Origin: Bodo saltans
Lineage: Eukaryota; Euglenozoa; Kinetoplastea; Eubodonida; Bodonidae
Assembly (NCBI GenBank): GCA_001460835.1
Contig: CYKH01000152.1
Location: 1 to 20,594 of the forward strand
Length of the DNA: 20,594 bases
Direction: 5' to 3'
Part shown: positions 15,412 through 20,594 of the stretch, in pieces
How the letters are laid out: the number at the start of each line of letters is the position of its first letter
Position numbering within the stretch: the first letter of the stretch is position 1
Notes under the pieces: model-generated
Told to the model about the DNA's origin: nothing
Seen by the model: only the letters and a program-made list of their open reading frames with translations
Databases searched by the model: none
Translations under genes and position numbers: made by a program

Positions 15412-18400
15412 ATGCCGTGTCTCAGCCCTGTCGATGCATTGCCTTGCGTCTCGCTAATGTGGCTCATTCTCGTGTTCCTCGCAGTCCAAGCCACCAACGA
15501 TGCCTGCACGAAGTGCTGCAATGCTGGTGATACACTTTTAGGGTCGGACTGCACTACCACAGTTCCCGCCTCGGACAACTGCCCTATTGGGTTTTCTCCA
15601 AGTGGCGGTCAGTGTGTTAATGCAGGTGCACGATGCTCGGGGCTCATTCCCACAATGTTAGCAAATATTGGTGCTTGTTGCTACGGAACTAAAAAGCCTC
15701 CAGCAAATACCGCTCCCGGCTTCTACTCGTGCAGGCCATTAGACCTAGGCCCAGGTGGGTATTACTGCAGGACATCGTCAGAGATTGGCTGCTACTCTGA
15801 CTTGGGGTCACCCTCTTCGTGTCCGTTGGGTAGTAGTGCAGATGGCAACGACTGTGTTAGCAGCTTGACCTACTCCTGCCCATCGGGTTACACACGATCA
15901 GGCACCACCTGTACTAATACTTATGCTGCCTTCACCATTACAACATCAACACAATGTAACAGAGCAAGTCCCGCTACAGATGGATGTCAGTGGTGCACAA
16001 ATGTCAGTGCATGCCTCCCTGATGCGGCGTCATGCCCTGCAAGCTGCTTGGTGACGCCTCAAGCCATGTGCAGCAACACTCCATCCGCGTGCCAGTGGTG
16101 CTCAGCCATTGGAGTGTGCCAAAAGGACTCCATCGGGTGCTTCGCGTCATGTCTTAACGCGACAACAGATTCTAGTATCTGTGATGCGAGCACATCGTGC
16201 AAGTATTGTACGGCCATTGGCGTGTGTCAACCCGATGCTGGGCTATGCTACGCAACGTGCTTGGCTGCTACTGCTGAGTCTAGCGTTTGTGATGGCAGCA
16301 CATCGTGCAAATACTGCTCGACGTCTGGATCCATCGGTGTGTGCCAACCCAACAGTGGAACGTGTTGGGCTACCTGCACGCCTGCATCAGACGACCTCCT
16401 TAGCTCTGCTCTATGCACAACAAGCGAAGACTGCAAGTGGTGCCCAACACTCAACTATTGCACGGAGCGGACACGTGACTGCCACACGCAGTGCACGACG
16501 GTTGCACCGGACGACCCTGCAATCTGCCAGGTGCAGTCTATTCAGTCACAGTGCCAGTGGTGCGGTGTGCCTGGGAGCGTCAAGTACTGCGTGGCGGTGA
16601 CGGAAGAGCCGCGGCTGCGATGTGCGGCGTCGTGTGCTGGGCTGATCTGGCGGCAGGACGTGTGCGACGGAGCGCTTGAGTGCCACTGGTGCGGCGTGCA
16701 CAACGCTGCGCAGGGTGGTCGGTGCAAGCCGCTTCCTGGGAAGAGCCGTGGGTACGTTGCGTGGCGGCGTGAAGTGGAGTGTGACACTGAGAGTGACACG
16801 GTCAGTTTCTCCGCGCTGCATTCCCTATCAGAATCGCCAATCATCAGTGCAAGTCGGTCATTCAACACGTCGACAAGCACGAGCCCCTCGTGGTCTATCA
16901 GCAAATCACGAAGCATTTCGTCCTCTCTGGGTAGATTGACACTGACGCCAACGAACTCTACTTGCCCAACCATGACGTTGTTGGTGACTGGACGAACCGA
17001 CAGTGTTTCGTTGAAACACACGACATCGCTTTCGGGCTTGACGACAAAGTCAGCGTCGCTAACCTTGACCCATGAGCTTACAGCGACGCGTTTCTATTCA
17101 CGGGATCAAACACTTGTCGAAGCCGTTGCGACGTATTTGGCCTTGGGACTCATCGTACCCTCAGTGGTTGGGGGAGGCATGATGACGAGCTCACTGAGCC
17201 GCGTGATAGCTGCCCGTAACCTCGGACAGTGCTGGGGCCAATCTGGCAGCTCTGTGTTCTCCCTCCCAATTGACGTATGCAGTTACTCTGCGAGCGATGC
17301 GGAGCAACTTGAAGGCCAGGGTGATGCCGTGGTTGGTGTGGTACTAGTGGTTTGCGGCGCATTGATCCTCACAGTGTGTGGCGTCGGTTATTGGAAATTG
17401 AAACAAACGTCTTTTTGGGTGACCGCAGGAGACTTGTCGCTTGTCAGTGTTCTTACGCCCCTGTGTGTTGCTGCGATTCCACTAGTTGTTGGTGGTGCGG
17501 TGACAACTGCTGTTGCCCCGACGTCATCTGATCATCCTCGCGCCAAGACTTGTGGCGCTACTGCCGCCCTTATTGCCGTGTGCTTTGTGCTGACGTTGCT
17601 CCTCATGATTGTCCTTGCGGTTGTACCGATGGCGACACCAGCTCTATTTGGGGTTGAATGTAGACGAGGCAAGCCTCTTCGAGACGTCGGTGACACTACA
17701 TCGTTGCTTGCTCGTGCGTTGACGTGGTTTCGTCGCAGCGGCCGACGCTGGTGGCACTGGGAGCCCATAGGTGCTGCCTCACCTAGCTCCTTGTCGCATC
17801 GCATGGTGCGTACCTTGCTCCTCGAGTACCGTGCGTTGTGGTACAGTGCTTTAGATTGCACAATTGTATGCGCAGTGTCTGTGCTTGGCTCGCTTGGTCC
17901 TTTCCTTTCATGGACCCCGTGCGTGGCGACTGGGGGAACTGTCACAGCAATATTTGCAGCGCAGTTGATTGTCTGCCTCTTGACCCAACCGATGGCAAGA
18001 CCCTTCGACTGGTACATTTGCAACGTTACGTTGACACTGACGTTGATGAGCAGTGTGCTACGAGTTGTGTACGGTGCATCGACTACAGACGATGAGCGAG
18101 AGGATCGTGGCGAGTTGTTAACAGTCGCGGCTGTTTTCGATCTCATGGTGAGCGTTGTGACCTTTGGCCCAATAGTTATTGATGCGATCGAACTTATCAA
18201 ACACGCTGTGGCGAAATGCAGAAGTCGGAAACATCATCACGAGGCAGTTAACGCTGATCAACATCATGACGTAGTACTGCTGCAAAACTATCAAGCTGAC
18301 GCTGGTGGCTATCACCCAAATGAAGGATGCTCGATGGAGCTACTCCATTTCGCCGACAGAGAGGAGCTCGTTGCGAGTGGATTAGTGGTTGAGGAGCAAC

Positions 18401-18594
18401 TCTTAGAAATGTTGTTTGAAGGAAATGTCGTTGAAGCGCAGCTTGCTGAGGGCCATGCTCAAGTGGACGAAGACGACGACCCCCTTCTCTTGGATGCGGA
18501 ATTGATGCCTACAAGCGTTGCGGTCATGTATGAGGACGGTCAAAATCGTGTCCCGTCAAATGCGTTGCTTGAGGCTTACGGGTACAACGACTGA
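15412..18594 (+). CDS. Putative surface protein: Cys-rich repeats, Ser/Thr stalk, about eight membrane segments
   Basis: This 1,060-residue protein starts with a secretory signal (hydrophobic residues about 13-27, MWLILVFLAVQA). The ectodomain is cysteine-rich. Residues 182-438 hold seven PSI-like repeats of 36-46 residues, each with a C-x(5-9)-C-x-(W/Y)-C core followed by a C..C..C pattern. A Ser/Thr-rich stretch (about 465-560, with SASRSFNTSTSTSPSWS) looks like a glycosylated stalk. Hydrophobic segments follow near 567-590, 637-662, 671-702, 714-746, 808-833, 840-861, 867-889 and 901-929, suggesting about eight membrane passes. The cytoplasmic tail (930-1060) is acidic and contains DDDPLL, which fits the [DE]xxxL[LI] sorting motif. 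Bodonid genomes carry many putative membrane-associated proteins of this general design. I recognise no known transporter or receptor signature, and ligand and function are unknown. It lies between the two copies of the BEACH 3' end/Kelch module. A multipass sensor or adhesion protein is a guess only. Confidence 0.88.
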   Translation: MPCLSPVDALPCVSLMWLILVFLAVQATNDACTKCCNAGDTLLGSDCTTTVPASDNCPIGFSPSGGQCVNAGARCSGLIPTMLANIGACCYGTKKPPANTAPGFYSCRPLDLGPGGYYCRTSSEIGCYSDLGSPSSCPLGSSADGNDCVSSLTYSCPSGYTRSGTTCTNTYAAFTITTSTQCNRASPATDGCQWCTNVSACLPDAASCPASCLVTPQAMCSNTPSACQWCSAIGVCQKDSIGCFASCLNATTDSSICDASTSCKYCTAIGVCQPDAGLCYATCLAATAESSVCDGSTSCKYCSTSGSIGVCQPNSGTCWATCTPASDDLLSSALCTTSEDCKWCPTLNYCTERTRDCHTQCTTVAPDDPAICQVQSIQSQCQWCGVPGSVKYCVAVTEEPRLRCAASCAGLIWRQDVCDGALECHWCGVHNAAQGGRCKPLPGKSRGYVAWRREVECDTESDTVSFSALHSLSESPIISASRSFNTSTSTSPSWSISKSRSISSSLGRLTLTPTNSTCPTMTLLVTGRTDSVSLKHTTSLSGLTTKSASLTLTHELTATRFYSRDQTLVEAVATYLALGLIVPSVVGGGMMTSSLSRVIAARNLGQCWGQSGSSVFSLPIDVCSYSASDAEQLEGQGDAVVGVVLVVCGALILTVCGVGYWKLKQTSFWVTAGDLSLVSVLTPLCVAAIPLVVGGAVTTAVAPTSSDHPRAKTCGATAALIAVCFVLTLLLMIVLAVVPMATPALFGVECRRGKPLRDVGDTTSLLARALTWFRRSGRRWWHWEPIGAASPSSLSHRMVRTLLLEYRALWYSALDCTIVCAVSVLGSLGPFLSWTPCVATGGTVTAIFAAQLIVCLLTQPMARPFDWYICNVTLTLTLMSSVLRVVYGASTTDDEREDRGELLTVAAVFDLMVSVVTFGPIVIDAIELIKHAVAKCRSRKHHHEAVNADQHHDVVLLQNYQADAGGYHPNEGCSMELLHFADREELVASGLVVEEQLLEMLFEGNVVEAQLAEGHAQVDEDDDPLLLDAELMPTSVAVMYEDGQNRVPSNALLEAYGYND
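15955..16725 (+). repeat. Seven tandem cysteine-rich (PSI-like) protein repeats
   Basis: Repeat units begin at Cys residues 182, 220, 257, 293, 335, 372 and 418 of the surface protein (spacings 38, 37, 36, 42, 37 and 46). The core is C-x(n)-S-x-C-(Q/K)-(W/Y)-C, then (I)GVCQ-D, then two more cysteines. Units 3 and 4 are the most alike, both containing STSCKYC and IGVCQP, which suggests recent internal duplication. At the DNA level the repeats are clearly diverged. The likeness to plexin-semaphorin-integrin (PSI) modules is by cysteine pattern only. Confidence 0.85.
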
Positions 18595-19159
18595 GCTCTT
18601 CATTCTCAAAACAACAATCGTTATTTGTTGCACTTCACTTTCACTCGTGTATGGTTTTAATTTTATTCGCCAGCCAAACCTATTTGAAGGCTTCAGGCTT
18701 CTTGATAGCCCTTCGGCTTGTGCACACCATTTTTCCCGCACCCACCGATCCTCCTGTTCGGTACTTGCCCTTATTTGTTAAAAAAAAAAACTCTAATTAA
18801 TTCTCCCATTCTGCAACATCCTCGAGCGCAAACTGTGCTTGCTATCCCTAAAAAAGCTATCAATGGGCATTTTCGGACGGTCGAGGAAACCGGTCGAAGA
18901 AACCAAAATACAACCCCGCACAAAACAAGAATAGTAATGCCACTTACCACCTACCAGAAAGGTGGAAGAGCGGCACTTTCATATTCTTTGTGGCATCAAT
19001 CATTGGTATCTTTTTTTGAATCACAAAAAAATGATGTTGTGCTACCTGGCCCATTCAAAATTCATTTGCCTTTTCTCGCACTAGAAAAGGACCAACAGTC
19101 GACGACTGATGGAATGCCCAACCCCATTGGAGGAGCCGTATTGTAGAATCGTTCGTATC
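18595..19159. other. Intergenic region with a possible small or remnant ORF
   Basis: These 565 bases lie between the surface-protein stop and the second BEACH fragment, and are more AT-rich than the coding regions, with an A run at 18781-18790. One frame is open from 18718 to 19146; its first ATG is at 18937 and would give 69 residues (starting MPLTTYQKGG). I do not recognise it. A 23-codon ORF at 18863-18934 starts MGIFGRSRKP. Neither has strong support. The junction with BEACH-derived sequence at about 19160 is abrupt, so part of this stretch may belong to a rearrangement breakpoint. Confidence 0.4.
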
Positions 19160-20122
19160 ACGCTGCACAGGTGGGATCGATGAAAGAGAAGAGTACCACC
19201 CTCAAGTCCCCAGTAGCCACCAACTCCGGCACCACCACCACCTTCGTCAGCGTCACGAAGCCAAGGTCGTGTTCGTCTTGTTCAATTGTGGAACGATGGT
19301 CAGCTTCTTGTCTCAACGGAGCCTGGCACTCTCAGTGCATGGCACGTCACAAACAAAGCCGCGGCGTTCTGCTTTGCAGTGGACATTGCAGCGGAGATTC
19401 ATGATCACACCACCACTGTGCAGCAGCAGCAGCAACGCAACCAGTCGTCAAGCTTTGATGCAACGACTGTGATCATCACGACTGCGAGCTTCACTGTGCG
19501 GTCCCCACAAGTGTTATCGTCACTGTCGCCTGTTGCGCATGTCGTTCGATTCGTGTGCCGCGATGAAGAGTACAAACATTATTACGTTGCGACAGACCGT
19601 CACGTGCTGGTGCTTTCGAGTATTGGGGCAGTATTGTCAGTGCTTTGGGTGGAGGGAACCAACCCATTTGACCCCAACACTCCCACGCAGCCTGCCATCG
19701 CTGCATCCACGATTCCGTCTGCTGGCCTTACATCTACGTTCTCAACGCGGACGTTCTCAACGCGGAGCAACGGAGCCCTCGGCTCTGCAGTGTTGTCGTC
19801 ACAGACACTTGCGGAGCCGATCACGTCCATTGCGTACTGCAACTTCAAGTGCCACTCCTCCATCAATGTTCTTTTGTGCGGGCACGCCAATGGCTGTGCG
19901 TCGGTGTGGACTGTGTTCTCCGATGTGAGCCCATCAAGCCCCTCTATTCGTAGCATCCGCTTTCATAGCTGCTTAGCAGTGGAGAAGGGAACTGCAGTGA
20001 CGAGCATTGCGCCGGTGATGGAGACGTCGATGGTGATCTTTGGGCTGTCAGGAGGCGGAGTGGTTGTGCTTGGTCTGCCGCCAAACGTGGTGGTGGAGGG
20101 TGGCGAGAGCGGCGCCAACTAA
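19160..20122 (+). pseudogene. Truncated, frameshifted second copy of the BEACH protein's WD40 end
   Basis: This copy matches 12236-13209 and encodes the last part of the WD40 region, ending in the same VVVEGGESGAN and TAA (20120-20122). It has no BEACH domain and no start. Similarity begins in mid-exon at about 19160 after unrelated sequence. An 11-bp deletion between direct copies of CCACCAACTCC (near 19222), plus a 3-bp deletion just upstream, put the first 20 or so codons out of frame with the rest. The main open frame therefore only runs from about 19225, with no ATG nearby. Amino-acid differences from copy A are mostly conservative (Val/Ile, Leu/Ile, Ala/Ser, Met/Leu), and no stop interrupts the 270 residues, so decay is recent or this is a real allele joined out of place. 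Confidence 0.88.
19736..19765 (+). repeat. 15-bp tandem duplication unique to copy B
   Basis: The 15-base unit ACGTTCTCAACGCGG occurs twice in a row, encoding TFSTR twice in the WD40 linker. Copy A has a single TTCTCAACCCGG here, preceded by a Ser/Ala-rich stretch of the same total length. It marks a hypervariable linker and is a handy site for telling the two copies apart. Confidence 0.85.
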
Positions 20123-20229
20123 CAGAACACAGAGATTATGTGGTTATGTGAGATACTTTGTCTCAACAAGGTTTCGTTGTTTTTCTTTTTGCGGCATTGC
20201 AAGCGAATACTCTTCTGAAACAAAATAAA

Positions 20230-20247
20230 TACATTTTTCTTGCTTAG
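20230..20247 (+). promoter_or_regulatory. Trans-splice acceptor for the intact Kelch gene start
   Basis: TTTTTCTTGCTT followed directly by AG (20246-20247) is a compact pyrimidine tract and acceptor. Splicing here would leave an 89-base 5' UTR without any ATG before the triple ATG at 20337. The equivalent site in copy A reads TTAC, so the acceptor is not present there. Confidence 0.6.
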
Positions 20248-20336
20248 TTCGCGTTACCTCACAACCATTACGTCTTTGGGTGCACACTAATTGCTGCAAC
20301 AGACACTTTCAAGAACTTAACTCGCGCAGCATAGTG

Positions 20337-20594
20337 ATGATGATGGCACCGCCTCAGGTAGGATCTCCCTTTGACGGCCACCGCGCGTTCTTCACTGCTG
20401 CAAGCGGATCATCACAATTTACTTTCTCGAGTCCTGCGCCGTCTGCGCCGTCAGCGCGCAGTGGTCATGCTATGGTGTACTGTAAGTATCTCCATTGTGC
20501 GTTTATGTGCGGAGGCCTGGGCTTTGGCAACAACGTCAAGAACGATGTCTGGAAGTTTGACCTGACCACTGAGGAATGGTCACGAGTCACGACT
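20337..20594 (+). CDS. Kelch-repeat protein, intact N-terminus (runs off the window)
   Basis: An open frame of 86 codons runs from ATG 20337 to the last base of the window without a stop. The start has three consecutive ATG codons (20337, 20340, 20343), and all upstream sequence back to the acceptor at 20247 is free of ATG. Residues 1-40 are Ser/Ala/Pro-rich. From about residue 40 comes a classic first Kelch blade: RSGHAMVY, then FMCGGLG (the paired glycines), then NDVWKFDLTTEEWSRV. From codon 67 (20535) the sequence equals the truncated Kelch copy at 13339 onward, which shows what that copy has lost. It is placed directly after the BEACH 3' end, as in copy A. The propeller is presumably a protein-interaction scaffold; partners are unknown. 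Confidence 0.88.
   Translation, partial: MMMAPPQVGSPFDGHRAFFTAASGSSQFTFSSPAPSAPSARSGHAMVYCKYLHCAFMCGGLGFGNNVKNDVWKFDLTTEEWSRVTT

Larger units (their letters stand above)
19160..20250 (+). repeat. Segmental duplication, copy B: BEACH 3' end and downstream spacer
   Basis: Partner of 12236-13337. The spacer after the stop codon is nearly identical in the two copies (a T/G change after TACTTT, two changes near the TTAG), including AT-rich sequence that would not be expected to be conserved for protein reasons. Copy B then continues through 283 bases that copy A lacks before both enter the same Kelch sequence (13339 and 20535). Confidence 0.95.

Noticed and set aside
15955-16725. CRISPR-like or DNA-level satellite array
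   Set aside because: The periodicity is at protein level within a coding frame; unit lengths vary (36-46 codons) and the DNA is well diverged, with no identical repeats or unique spacers.
17532-18200. 222-codon open frame on the minus strand within the surface-protein gene
   Set aside because: It is antisense to a clearly coding frame with membrane segments. Its Ser/Arg/Thr-rich composition is a by-product of the opposite strand, and all other genes are on the + strand.
20371-20565. Open frame of 64 codons at the right edge
   Set aside because: It is in a different frame from the Kelch N-terminus, which has an ATG, a blade signature and continuity with the other Kelch copy.

Overview
The window looks like nuclear DNA of a kinetoplastid flagellate, most likely a free-living bodonid such as Bodo saltans. 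Every convincing gene lies on the + strand. The large genes show no introns. Most genes are preceded by a pyrimidine tract and an AG, as expected for spliced-leader trans-splicing of a polycistronic transcript. The proteins are eukaryotic (BEACH, Kelch, a large surface-type membrane protein). The organism call is inference from gene architecture; no rRNA, spliced-leader or other marker gene is present.

Layout: (1) 250-741, a small hypothetical protein with a short helical region. (2) 1137-13209, a giant BEACH-family protein (neurobeachin/Beige/LRBA type): an alpha-solenoid N-terminus, a ConA-like domain, a PH-like domain, the BEACH domain and a degenerate WD40 C-terminus. It is split into two reading frames by a 304-bp imperfect tandem repeat (10887-11190 and 11191-11494) inside the BEACH domain. 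Removing one repeat unit would leave a single frame of 3,923 codons. (3) 13338-14529, a Kelch-repeat gene that lacks its start and first blade, followed in another frame by an acidic tail (to 14840). (4) 15412-18594, a putative surface protein with a signal peptide, seven cysteine-rich repeats, a serine/threonine-rich stalk, about eight membrane segments and an acidic cytoplasmic tail. (5) 19160-20122, a second, slightly diverged copy of the BEACH gene's 3' end, truncated upstream and frameshifted. It is followed by (6) 20337-20594, the intact 5' end of a Kelch gene that runs off the window.

The main signal is therefore structural. The module BEACH 3' end - spacer - Kelch occurs twice, flanking the surface-protein gene, and the BEACH domain carries an internal tandem repeat. 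The copies of both repeats differ by about 3.5-4%, and in the 304-bp repeat 10 of 11 differences are synonymous. Either two diverged haplotypes or paralogues have been joined in assembly, or the locus has been rearranged by segmental duplication between gene copies that were selected as intact coding sequence until recently. I see no defence system, CRISPR array, transposon, tRNA or rRNA. BEACH proteins act in membrane trafficking and Kelch propellers are protein-interaction scaffolds, but in a kinetoplastid polycistron adjacency does not imply a shared pathway.
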